In this document: positions 1 through 7,678 of the stretch, in pieces
Position numbering within the stretch: the stretch's first letter is position 1
Layout: every line of letters begins with the position of its first letter
Assembly (NCBI RefSeq): GCF_016735515.1
Contig: NZ_JAERQZ010000001.1
Coordinates: 1,860,001 to 1,924,000 of the forward strand
Reading direction: 5' to 3'
DNA: 64,000 bases
From: Piscinibacter sp. HJYY11
Lineage (GTDB): Bacteria; Pseudomonadota; Gammaproteobacteria; Burkholderiales; Burkholderiaceae_C
Position numbers and translations under genes: made by a program
The notes under the pieces: generated by a model
The model's input: the letters and a program-made list of their open reading frames with translations, nothing else
The model's database searches: none
Told to the model about the DNA's origin: nothing

Positions 1-66
1 GCATGCCCCCCGCCGTGCTCAGAACTGACTATTCCCACCCGCCGGGCTGACGCCTAAAGTGAGCGT

Positions 67-1296
67 ATGCGCGTCCTCTTCTGCGCCACGCCCGGTGAAG
101 GCCATGTGCGGGCCCTGCTGCCCCTGCTGCAGGCCCTGCATGCACGCGGCCACGGCGTGGCCTGGGCGGGCGCTGCCGAGACCCATGCGCTGGTGCCGCC
201 TCACATGCCGGTGCCCTGCTTCAGCGTCGGCCCGAGCTGGCAGTCGGCACGCTTTCGCCTCTTCGGTCGCTGGCCCGAGCTCGCGGCCGCCCGCGGCACC
301 GATGCGGCCGCGCGCATCTTCCCGCGCCTGTATGGTGCGGTGATTGCCACCGAGATGCTGGCGCCGCTGCAGGCGGCCCTCCACGACTTCAAGCCCGACC
401 TCGTGATCGGCGAAAACGCCGCCCTGGCCGTGCCGCTCGCGGCCGAAGTGGCCGGCTGCCCGCACGTGACCCACGGCTTCGGCATGCCGCTGCCGGCGCA
501 CCGCGTGCAGGAGGCGGTGGCCTACCTCGCACCACAATGGACACGGCTCACCGGCTCGCCGCCGCCACCCGACGCCGGCCTGTACCGGCACCTGTACCTC
601 GACATCTGCCCGTCCAGCCTGCAACCCGAGCCCTTGCCGGCCGCGTTGCCGGCCCATGGCCTGCAACCGGTGGACGTGCCCGCCGCCGCCCCGGTGGCGT
701 TGTCCGCGCTGGTCCCCAGCCCGCTCGACACCCAGCGTGACCTGCCCCTCGTCTACCTGAGCCTGGGCACGATGCTCAACCGCCCCGAGCTGCTGCGCAC
801 CGCGCTCGCGGCGCTCTCGGGCCTGCCCCTGCGCGTGGTCGTCGCCACCGGGCCCGACGTCGAGCCCTCGCAGCTGCACCCGCTGCCGCCGCTCATGCAC
901 GCGCAGCGCCACGTGCCGCAGGCCGAGCTGCTGCCGCACTGCCAGCTCGTCATCTCGCACGGCGGCGCCGGCACGGTCTACGCCGCTGCCGCCCACGGGC
1001 TGCCGCAGCTCGCCCTGCCGCAGATGGCCGACCAGTTCGTCACCACCGCGGCACTCGAGCACAGCAACGCCGGCATGGTGCTGCTCGGCGCCGAGCAGAA
1101 CCTCTATGCCATCCGCCACGCGGTGCAGCGCCTGCTGAGCGAGCCCGGCTTCCGCGAGACCGCGGGCCGGCTGGCACACGAGATCGCGCAAATGCCCAGC
1201 ACCGACGAGGTCGCGCAACAGTTGGAGCGCTGGATCGAGCACGGCCAGCCCGTGCCGCTGCCGCCGCGGCCGGTGGGCTTCAAGCTGCCGGCGTAG
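67..1296 (+). CDS. UGT-like glycosyltransferase (GT1 family)
   Basis: A 409-residue protein with the two-lobed GT-B layout of the UDP-glycosyltransferase/MGT family, which moves a sugar from a nucleotide-sugar donor to a small lipophilic acceptor. The N-terminal lobe opens with the GEGH loop typical of the family (residues 10-13). The C-terminal donor-binding lobe carries HGGAGT at 298-303 and the DQ pair at 322-323, the core of the UGT signature. No signal peptide or membrane segment is visible, so it should be cytosolic. The acceptor cannot be told from sequence; related bacterial enzymes act on macrolides, carotenoids or sterols. It stops directly against the stop codon of the convergent lysR-type gene. 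Start: ATG giving MRVLFCATPGEGH, the usual N-terminus. The ribosome site is weak. Confidence 0.8.
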   Translation: MRVLFCATPGEGHVRALLPLLQALHARGHGVAWAGAAETHALVPPHMPVPCFSVGPSWQSARFRLFGRWPELAAARGTDAAARIFPRLYGAVIATEMLAPLQAALHDFKPDLVIGENAALAVPLAAEVAGCPHVTHGFGMPLPAHRVQEAVAYLAPQWTRLTGSPPPPDAGLYRHLYLDICPSSLQPEPLPAALPAHGLQPVDVPAAAPVALSALVPSPLDTQRDLPLVYLSLGTMLNRPELLRTALAALSGLPLRVVVATGPDVEPSQLHPLPPLMHAQRHVPQAELLPHCQLVISHGGAGTVYAAAAHGLPQLALPQMADQFVTTAALEHSNAGMVLLGAEQNLYAIRHAVQRLLSEPGFRETAGRLAHEIAQMPSTDEVAQQLERWIEHGQPVPLPPRPVGFKLPA

Positions 1297-2220
1297 TCAG
1301 GCGGCAAGGGAAAAGCCGGCGACCGTCTTCGCCATCCGCGCGAGTTCCTGGTCCATCAGCGCCGCGAAATCGCGTGCCGCGGGCGAGAGGTGCTGCCAGT
1401 GGCGGAAGGCCCAGCCGATCGACACCGCGGGCAGGTCCACGATGGGGATTGCCTTCACCGTGCCCGTCTTCGCGAAGTTGTGCGCATGCACCGCCGGCAC
1501 GATCGCGTGGCCCAGGCCCAGCTCGACGAAGACCTTCGCGGTGTCGAAGTCGTCGAACACGATCTCGGCCTTGAGGTCGAGCCCGCGCTCCTGCGCTGCG
1601 TGCTCGATCGCACTCTGGTGCGTGGTGCCGCCCGAGAGCCCGAGGTAGCGGATGCCGGCGAGATCGGCCACCCGCAGCCTGCGCTTCGACGCCAGCGCGT
1701 CGTCTGTCGCCGCCAGCAGGAAGAGCTGCTGCTGCGCCACCGTGCGCACCCGGATGCCGCGCGCCGGCTCGCCGATGGTGATGAAGCCGAGGTCGGCCTG
1801 CGCGAGCCGCAGGATCTCGAAGCAGCGCCGGGTCGATCCCGCCGGCAGGAAACGCAGGTTCACGCCCGGGTGCTTCTTCCGGAACTTCACGATCGTCTGC
1901 ATCATGAAATGCCGCACCGTGGTGCCGCCCGTGGTGATGCTGAGCGTGGCCGACTCGCCGTGCTGCAACGCGCGGATGCGCTGCAGGCCGACTTCGATCG
2001 CATCCAGTCCTTCGAGTGCAAAGTCCTTCAGCACACGGCCCGCGGCGGTGGGCGACACGCCACGCGCATGGCGGTCGAAAAGTTTCACGCCGAGCTCGAC
2101 CTCGAGCCGTGCGATGTGCTGGCTCACCGCGGACTGCGTGCGCTTGAGATCGCGCGCCAGGGCGCTCAGGCTGCCCGCTTCGCAGGCCGCGACGAGGATG
2201 CGCAGGTCTTCCAGGGTCAT
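1297..2220 (-). CDS. LysR-family transcriptional regulator
   Basis: A 307-residue LysR-type regulator of normal length. Residues 1-60 form the winged helix-turn-helix, with the usual TQSAVSQHIARLE recognition segment. The rest is a periplasmic-binding-protein-like effector domain of two alpha/beta lobes. It is divergent from panB with 117 bases between the starts, the classic arrangement for a LysR protein that controls its own gene and its neighbour. It could therefore regulate panB, but pantothenate genes are not usual LysR targets, so this is only positional inference. A TTAG-N6-CTAA near-palindrome lies just upstream of its start. The effector is unknown. Confidence 0.85.
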   Translation of the reverse strand: MTLEDLRILVAACEAGSLSALARDLKRTQSAVSQHIARLEVELGVKLFDRHARGVSPTAAGRVLKDFALEGLDAIEVGLQRIRALQHGESATLSITTGGTTVRHFMMQTIVKFRKKHPGVNLRFLPAGSTRRCFEILRLAQADLGFITIGEPARGIRVRTVAQQQLFLLAATDDALASKRRLRVADLAGIRYLGLSGGTTHQSAIEHAAQERGLDLKAEIVFDDFDTAKVFVELGLGHAIVPAVHAHNFAKTGTVKAIPIVDLPAVSIGWAFRHWQHLSPAARDFAALMDQELARMAKTVAGFSLAA

Positions 2221-2229
2221 GGCAAGCCA

Positions 2230-2243
2230 TTAGTTCGAGCTAA
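2230..2243. promoter_or_regulatory. candidate LysR operator between lysR-type gene and panB
   Basis: TTAG-N6-CTAA, a 14-base near-palindrome (two mismatched inner positions), sits 10 bases upstream of the LysR gene start in the 117-base divergent gap. LysR proteins bind T-N11-A type interrupted dyads, often next to their own start, so this is a plausible autoregulatory site. A TTGACT hexamer at 2267-2272 could be a -35 element for panB, but its -10 partner is poor. Inference from position and symmetry only. Confidence 0.3.
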
Positions 2244-2337
2244 GAACAATGCGGCAAATCTTAGCGTTGACTGCCATCTTTGCGGGTGGCAATGTGCGCC
2301 CCGTCTCCACTTCCGCCTCAGGTCAGAGGCCCTCGAC

Positions 2338-3192
2338 ATGAAGACGATCCGACTCAGCACCCGCGACATCGTGGCCATGAAGACGCGTGGCGAGCGCGTG
2401 GCCGCCCTCACCTGCTACGACTACACCGGCGCCCAGACGCTCGACGCCGCCGGCGTGCCGCTGCTGCTCGTGGGCGACACGCTCGGCATGGTGGTGCAAG
2501 GCGAAGACACCACGCTGCCGGTCACGCTCGACCAGATCATCTACCACGCGCGGCTGGTGGTGCGCGGCACGCAGCGCGCGCTCGTGATCGGCGACATGCC
2601 CTTCATGAGCTACCAGGCCTCGGCCGACGACGCCGTGCGCAACGCCGGCCGCCTGATGGCCGAGGGTCGCGTGGGTGCGGTCAAGGTCGAGGGTGGTGCC
2701 GAGATCGCACCACTGGTGCGACGCATGGTCAAGAGCGGCATCCCGGTGTGCGGGCATCTCGGCTTCACGCCGCAATCGGTGCACTCGCTCGGTGGCGCGC
2801 GGGTGCAGGCCAAGGAGCCGACGGCCGCCGTGTCATTGCTCGACGACGCCCTCGCGCTGCAGGAGGCCGGTGCCTTCGCCGTGGTGCTGGAGCTGGTGCC
2901 GGCCACCGTGGCGGAAGAAGTGTCGAAGCGCCTCACCATCCCCACCATCGGCATCGGCTCGGGGCCGCACTGCGACGGCGAGATCCAGGTCTTCCACGAC
3001 GTGTTCGGCCTCTACACCGACTTCCAGCCGCGCCACACCCGCCGCTACCTCCACGTGGCGCAAGACATCGCCGCGGCCGCACGCCGCTACGTGGCCGACG
3101 TGGGCGCACGCCAGTTCCCCGGGCCGGAGCAGACCTCCGACCTCACCCCGGCGTCGAAAGACAGCTTCAAGTCGCTTCTCGCGACTCACTGA
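2338..3192 (+). CDS. panB: 3-methyl-2-oxobutanoate hydroxymethyltransferase
   Basis: PanB makes ketopantoate from alpha-ketoisovalerate and 5,10-methylene-tetrahydrofolate, the first committed step of pantothenate and CoA synthesis, in the cytosol. The 284-residue product has the family hallmarks: TCYDYTGA near residue 26, the metal-binding LVGDTLGM with Asp47, and KVEGG with Glu118. The ATG at 2338 is chosen because the conserved family N-terminus begins there, although the frame is open about 950 bases further upstream. It is slightly longer than the 263-residue E. coli protein through a C-terminal tail. It is not next to panC or panD. Its last 7 bases overlap the convergent FAD oxidoreductase gene. 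Confidence 0.95.
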   Translation: MKTIRLSTRDIVAMKTRGERVAALTCYDYTGAQTLDAAGVPLLLVGDTLGMVVQGEDTTLPVTLDQIIYHARLVVRGTQRALVIGDMPFMSYQASADDAVRNAGRLMAEGRVGAVKVEGGAEIAPLVRRMVKSGIPVCGHLGFTPQSVHSLGGARVQAKEPTAAVSLLDDALALQEAGAFAVVLELVPATVAEEVSKRLTIPTIGIGSGPHCDGEIQVFHDVFGLYTDFQPRHTRRYLHVAQDIAAAARRYVADVGARQFPGPEQTSDLTPASKDSFKSLLATH

Positions 3193-4595
3193 GCCCGCAG
3201 CACCACGCCCTGCTCCAGAAGTGCCCGCTGCAAGGCGGGCACCTTCACCTGCCGCGGCGGCACGCCCTGCTGCACCGCCAGCGCCGCCGCCACCCCGGCG
3301 GCCTGGCCGGTGACCCAGCACTGCGGGATCTCGCGCATGAAACCATGCGAGGCCGGGTCGCACGACACATGGCGCCCGCAGGCGAGCAGGCCCTCGAGCG
3401 CTTGCGGCACCAGCGCACCGTAGGGGATCGAGATGCTCGGGAACTTGGGCGACACCGACGGCGACAGCCCGATCTCATCGGCCAGCGGCGTGCCTTGCGG
3501 CCACTGCGAGCGCAGCACGCTGCCCACGCCTTTCAGGCGGCGCGCATGCCGCACCCCGATCTGCGGCGCGCTCTGCAGCGCATAGGCGTTCTCGAAACCG
3601 GGCGCATGCGCGCGGTAGTGGCGCAGGTGCTGCTCCATCGCGCGCCGCGAGCGCACTTCCACCGCCGTGAGGTCGTCGACATCGAGCGCCGAGTAGCCCG
3701 ACTGCCGCGGCCCCAGGAAGAGGGCGATGTCGTCGCGCCATGACACGAAAGGCTTGTCGAACAAGCCACAGGCCTCGCGCCCGCTCTGCATGAAGGCGGC
3801 ATAACGCTCAGGCTCGCCGGTGCGAAACGCGATCCAGCGCTTCATGTCGACACCGCCGAAGAGCCAGGCCGTGTTCATGCAATGGTGGATGTCGGCGGCA
3901 TCGATGTCGTTGTCGAAGGCAGCACCGGCGCGAGCGAAGAGGTCGCCGTCGCCGGTCGCATCGACCACCACGTCGGCGAGCAGGGCCATGCGGCCTTCCT
4001 TGCTCTCGAACGTGACACCGCGCACGCGGTTCGCCTCGACGAGCGGATCGGCCGCCCACGCGTGGTAGACGAGCTTCACGCCGCGCTCGATCAGCATCTC
4101 CTGCGACAGGCCCTTGAGCCGCTCCGGGTCGAGCGTGGGTGACCAGGTGACGATGCCGTGAAACGCCGCCGTGCGCGGCGCCCAGTGCGCCGCACGCGTT
4201 GCATCCGCCGAGCCCCATTCCTCTCGCGCCGGGCCCGCCACGGCGTCGGCCGGCAAACGTGCGAACACCTCTTCGGCAAAGCCGCGGATCACCGGCACGC
4301 CCGCCCAGTCGGTCATGCGGTCGATCCAGATCACGAGACCGCCGGTCGACAGCCCGCCCAGGTGGTTGTAGCGCTCCAGAAGCACCACGTCGGCGCCCTG
4401 CCGCGCCGCACACGCCGCCGCGGCGGTGCCCGACGGTCCCCCGCCCACCACCAGCACCTGGCAACGGCGGTAGACGGGCAACGCACGTGCCGGCTCGGCC
4501 ACCGTGCCCAGGTCGGCACGGGGCTCGCGCGCACTGCTGCGCGCGAAGACCTCCGAGGTCATGATGCGTTCGTCAGTGGGGGTGCGCTCGGCCAT
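3186..4595 (-). CDS. FAD-dependent oxidoreductase (FAD_oxidored family)
   Basis: A 469-residue flavoprotein of the PF12831 type. The ADP-binding fold is clear: VLVVGGGPSG at 47-56 followed by an acidic strand end (LLERYNHLGG), and a second FAD contact motif, VVDATGDGDLFARAG, in mid-protein. The latter is the hallmark of the FAD_oxidored group. The CDPASHGFM segment near the C-terminus is also usual for the family. No signal peptide is seen. The substrate is unknown; members are often noted only as FAD-dependent oxidoreductase. An alternative start at 4562 (MTSEVF) would remove 11 residues outside the fold. A terminator-like hairpin with a T run on this strand lies 32 bases upstream of the start, which is odd for a 5' leader. 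Confidence 0.82.
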   Translation of the reverse strand: MAERTPTDERIMTSEVFARSSAREPRADLGTVAEPARALPVYRRCQVLVVGGGPSGTAAAACAARQGADVVLLERYNHLGGLSTGGLVIWIDRMTDWAGVPVIRGFAEEVFARLPADAVAGPAREEWGSADATRAAHWAPRTAAFHGIVTWSPTLDPERLKGLSQEMLIERGVKLVYHAWAADPLVEANRVRGVTFESKEGRMALLADVVVDATGDGDLFARAGAAFDNDIDAADIHHCMNTAWLFGGVDMKRWIAFRTGEPERYAAFMQSGREACGLFDKPFVSWRDDIALFLGPRQSGYSALDVDDLTAVEVRSRRAMEQHLRHYRAHAPGFENAYALQSAPQIGVRHARRLKGVGSVLRSQWPQGTPLADEIGLSPSVSPKFPSISIPYGALVPQALEGLLACGRHVSCDPASHGFMREIPQCWVTGQAAGVAAALAVQQGVPPRQVKVPALQRALLEQGVVLRAQ

Positions 4596-4626
4596 CCCGG
4601 GAATCTACCGCGGCCCAGGCCCAGGC

Positions 4627-4653
4627 AAAAAAAGGCCGCGGAACCCCGCGGCC
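4627..4653 (-). terminator. intrinsic terminator reading leftward, upstream of any known minus-strand gene end
   Basis: A perfect 8-base-pair GC stem (GGCCGCGG / CCGCGGCC, loop AACC) is followed on the minus strand by seven Ts (4627-4633). No annotated minus-strand gene ends here: the next gene to the right is on the plus strand. It must therefore end an unannotated minus-strand transcript (small RNA) or act as an attenuator in the leader of the FAD oxidoreductase gene. The 4654-4815 stretch otherwise holds only the region in front of the ParA-like gene. Confidence 0.65.
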
Positions 4654-4815
4654 GAACGCTCTCATGCGTTTAGTTCTGTCTAGCTGGGCTCGGTTCCCCT
4701 GCTCGGCAGACTAGGCCCGGCACGTGACCTGCATGTGACGCGCTGCGGACGGAACCTTCTGCAATTGCGGTGATACTCGCGCCGGTGCACGCCCCACGGA
4801 CAGGAGATCGACTCG

Positions 4816-5514
4816 ATGAGCAATATCCACTTCATCGGTGGTGAAAAAGGCGGTGTCGGCAAATCGCTGCTGGCCCGCACGCTGGCGCAGTACATGATCG
4901 ACAAGCAGTTGCCCTTCCTCGGCTTTGACACCGACCGCTCGCACGGTGCGCTGATGCGCTTCTACGCGGGCTACGCCTCGCCGGTCGTGGTGGACCGCTA
5001 CGAAGCGCTCGACTCGATCGTCGAAGCCACCGTCGACCAGCCGCAGCGCCGCATCCTCGTTGACCTGGCCGCGCAGACGCACGAGCCCTTGGTCAAGTGG
5101 ATGGACGACTCGGGCGTGCTCAACCTGATCGACGAGATGGGCTCTTCCATCCACTACTGGCACGTGATGGACACCGGCAAGGACTCGGTGGACCTCCTGA
5201 AGCGCCTGCTCGACCGCTTCGGCCCCGCGCTCAAGTACGTGCTGGTGCGCAACCACGTGCGCGGCAGCGACTTCAGCGTGCTCGAACAGTCGGGCGAGCA
5301 GTCGCGCGCGATGTCGCTCGGCGCCCAGGTGGTCACCATGCGCAAGCTGCACGACACCGTCATCAACAAGATCGATGCCACCAGCAGCAGTTTCTGGAAG
5401 GCCAAGACGCCGCAGGAGAGCGAAGGCCCCAACGGCCTCGGCCTGATGGAGCGCCAGCGCCTGAAGATGTGGATGCGCGACATCTACCGCGAGCTCGACG
5501 AGATCGAGGTCTGA
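4816..5514 (+). CDS. ParA/MinD/MRP-like P-loop ATPase
   Basis: A 232-residue protein with a deviant Walker A motif, GEKGGVGKS at residues 9-17. The extra lysine (Lys11) marks the ParA/MinD/MRP class of dimerising ATPases. An Asp-rich switch region follows (FDTDRSHGAL) and a Walker B-like strand, RRILVDLAAQTHEP. Homologues in betaproteobacteria are often labelled mobilization protein, but no relaxase, ParB or plasmid gene is nearby, so a chromosomal role in positioning or cofactor handling is equally possible. It stands alone and is followed by a good terminator. A TGATACT segment at 4771-4777 may be its -10 element; no convincing -35 was found. AGGAG lies ahead of the ATG. Confidence 0.75.
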   Translation: MSNIHFIGGEKGGVGKSLLARTLAQYMIDKQLPFLGFDTDRSHGALMRFYAGYASPVVVDRYEALDSIVEATVDQPQRRILVDLAAQTHEPLVKWMDDSGVLNLIDEMGSSIHYWHVMDTGKDSVDLLKRLLDRFGPALKYVLVRNHVRGSDFSVLEQSGEQSRAMSLGAQVVTMRKLHDTVINKIDATSSSFWKAKTPQESEGPNGLGLMERQRLKMWMRDIYRELDEIEV

Positions 5515-5536
5515 CGCCGCCGGCGCTCCAGACAAA

Positions 5537-5564
5537 AAAGCCCTGGCAGGACGGCCAGGGCTTT
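5537..5564 (+). terminator. intrinsic terminator after the ParA-like gene
   Basis: AAAGCCCTGG (5537-5546) pairs perfectly with CCAGGGCTTT (5555-5564), followed by TTGCTT. The A run on the left side makes it usable in both directions, so it can also end the convergent phoX-type transcript that stops at 5588. Confidence 0.85.
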
Positions 5565-5587
5565 TTGCTTTCAGGGACCGATGATGC

Positions 5588-7411
5588 TCAGGCGCCCACC
5601 GGCCGCCCATCCGTGCGGCGCACGACGATGGTGGACGAACGCGCCGGCAGCGTGTTGCCCTGCACGTTCGACGGCCAGGTGCCGCCCGGGTGCTGGATGT
5701 TGATGAAGAAGGTCTTCAGGTCGGGCGTGTAGGTGAGGCCGGTGATCTCGCAGCCATCCGGGCCCACCAGGAAACGTGTCGACTGCTTCGTGGTCTGGTC
5801 CACGTAGTACATCGCGTTGTTGCCGAAGGTGTTGGTGATGCTGCTCCCGGTGCCGGCGTCGGTCTGCACCCACAGGCGGCCCTGTGGGTCGACGCAGATG
5901 CCATCGGGGCTGGAGAAGGTGTCGCCGACGATGTTGCCCTTCTGGTTGTTCGCGGTCAGGCGCTGGTCGCCGCCGAGCATGAAGACTTCCCAGCGGAAGG
6001 TGGTGGCCAGCGGCGAGTTGCCGTCTTCCGTCCACTTGACGATGTGGCCGTGCGGGTTGGTCGCACGCGGGTTGGCGGCGTCGGTCACCTGGCGGCCGCC
6101 GTTGTTGGTCAGCGTGACATAGATCTTGTTGTCGGGGCCGACGGTGATCCACTCCGGGCGGTCCATCAGCGTGGCACCGGCCACACGCGCGGCGGCCTTG
6201 GTGTTGATGAGCACGTCGGCCTGGGTGTTGAAGTCGATGGTGGCCGGGGTCTGCGGGCCTTGCGTCACGTTGCCCGGGTCGGTGGCGCCGGCGACCAGGC
6301 CGTTCTGGCCTTGCACCAGGGCGATCCACTGGCCGGTGCCGTCGGCGTTGAAGCGCGCGGCGTAGAGCGTGCCGCTGTCCAGCAGGTTGACGTTGGCGGC
6401 GCGGTTGGCCGGGTTGTACTTGCCACTGCAGACGAACTTGTAGATGCAGCCCGGCGTGCTGTCGTCGCCCATGTAGATGGCGAGGTCGTTGGCCGCGCTC
6501 AGCATGTAGGCGGTGTTCTCGTGGTCGAAGCGGCCGAGCGCGGTGCGCTTGGTCGGCAGGCCGGTGAGCTCGCCGCGTGGGTCGATCTCGACCACCCAGC
6601 CGTAGCCTTCGTCGGGCTGCGAGGGGTCGAGGTAGTTGTCGGTCGTCTCTTCGCAGGTGAGGTAGGTGCCCCACGGCGTGGTGCCGCTTGCGCAGTTGTT
6701 GAGCGTGCCCACCACGGTCGCGCCCACGACCGAGGCGGCCGGGCCGTTGACGTTGAACACGGTGTTGCCGGTGTAGCGGCGGTTGTAGGTGGAGTTGGGC
6801 TTCACGCGCCAGTTGCCGTTGAAGAGCTCGACCTCGACCACCGACACGCCCACCGACGACAGCGCGATGCGGCGGTCTTCGGCCGTCGGCGCCGCGGGGA
6901 TGGCACCACCGGCGAAGAGGATGCGCGCATCCGGCGCTTCATGGTTGATGGCGAGCAGGCCGCCGCGGTTGGGGTCGACGCCAGGCAGCTCGTAGAAGTG
7001 CATGCCGTCGTGCTGGCCGCCGGCGAAGCGCTCGGTGTCGGCCGAGCCGAGGAAGGCGCCGGTGAAGGGCACCGAGCCCGCGACCACGGCATCGCCGGCG
7101 CTGAACATCACGCTGGCCGTGTAGCCCTCGGGCACGATGACGTTGTCGCCGGTGGTCGCGCCCACTCGCTTGAAGCCGACGCTGTAGCTGGTGCCCGGTT
7201 CGTCATCGTCGCCGCCACCGCAGGCCACGAGAGAAGCGCTGCCGAAGGCGGCGGCGATGGTGGCGCCGAAGCCGCCCTTGAGCAGCGAGCGGCGCTTGAC
7301 GGTGGCGTGCTGCAGCACGTCCTCGAACATCTGGCCGGGCACGGGTTGGGGGTCCTGGCGGCCCTTGGCTGCAGCGGCCTCGGCACGCAGACGGTCGGTG
7401 ATGTACGACAT
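5588..7411 (-). CDS. PhoX-family alkaline phosphatase, Tat-exported (DUF839)
   Basis: A 607-residue PhoX-type protein (PF05787). PhoX enzymes are calcium- and iron-dependent phosphatases that release phosphate from organic esters outside the cytoplasm. The Tat signal has twin arginines at 40-41 (KRRSLLKGG) after a long N-region, then a hydrophobic stretch ending in LVAC with Cys64, which also fits a lipobox, so this may be a Tat lipoprotein. The NNCASGTTPWGTYLTCEE segment matches the metal/cysteine core of the family. Start: ATG with GAGGAAC upstream; the open frame runs far beyond but that part is a shadow of the divergent gene. A 16-base inverted repeat lies upstream. Regulation by phosphate is likely from the family, not shown here. 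Confidence 0.85.
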   Translation of the reverse strand: MSYITDRLRAEAAAAKGRQDPQPVPGQMFEDVLQHATVKRRSLLKGGFGATIAAAFGSASLVACGGGDDDEPGTSYSVGFKRVGATTGDNVIVPEGYTASVMFSAGDAVVAGSVPFTGAFLGSADTERFAGGQHDGMHFYELPGVDPNRGGLLAINHEAPDARILFAGGAIPAAPTAEDRRIALSSVGVSVVEVELFNGNWRVKPNSTYNRRYTGNTVFNVNGPAASVVGATVVGTLNNCASGTTPWGTYLTCEETTDNYLDPSQPDEGYGWVVEIDPRGELTGLPTKRTALGRFDHENTAYMLSAANDLAIYMGDDSTPGCIYKFVCSGKYNPANRAANVNLLDSGTLYAARFNADGTGQWIALVQGQNGLVAGATDPGNVTQGPQTPATIDFNTQADVLINTKAAARVAGATLMDRPEWITVGPDNKIYVTLTNNGGRQVTDAANPRATNPHGHIVKWTEDGNSPLATTFRWEVFMLGGDQRLTANNQKGNIVGDTFSSPDGICVDPQGRLWVQTDAGTGSSITNTFGNNAMYYVDQTTKQSTRFLVGPDGCEITGLTYTPDLKTFFINIQHPGGTWPSNVQGNTLPARSSTIVVRRTDGRPVGA

Positions 7412-7459
7412 GAAGTGGGTTCCTCGGGGTTGAAAACCGCGGATGCTAGGAACGGCCCG

Positions 7460-7475
7460 TGACAGCGCCGTGTCA
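7460..7475. promoter_or_regulatory. inverted repeat upstream of phoX-type gene
   Basis: TGACA-N6-TGTCA, a perfect 5-base inverted repeat with a 6-base spacer, lies about 50 bases upstream of the phosphatase start. TGTCA half-sites recall the PhoB box (direct TGTCA repeats), but here the halves are inverted rather than direct, so a PhoB assignment is not supported. A second imperfect dyad (TGCGC / GCGCA) follows near 7490. The rest of the 267-base divergent gap shows no clear promoter hexamers. Confidence 0.3.
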
Positions 7476-7678
7476 GACGAACGAGACGCGTGCGCGCTAA
7501 GGTGCGCACCCAAGTCACGTTGCGATCTGCAGTGCGGAATCACTTTTAAAACGCGGCTTCGTGTGCACAGCGTCACGCCCGGCAGGGCCGTCCCGCGTGC
7601 GATGTCCGCACCGCCGCGCCTAGACTGCGGCGCACCAGAGAGGCGGCACTTCGCCCGCCCGCAGATGGAGTACGACAC

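Noticed and set aside
1..66. A gene end before the glycosyltransferase
   Set aside because: The 66 bases show no recognisable coding end or hairpin; too short to judge.
1390..2337. Upstream extension of panB through the lysR-type gene
   Set aside because: It is antisense to the LysR gene, and the conserved PanB N-terminus begins at 2338.
4816..5514. Mobilization gene marking an integrated plasmid
   Set aside because: No relaxase, origin of transfer, replication gene or change in base composition was seen around it.
7460..7475. Pho box upstream of the phosphatase
   Set aside because: The TGTCA halves are inverted rather than directly repeated at 11-base spacing, so it does not fit PhoB binding.
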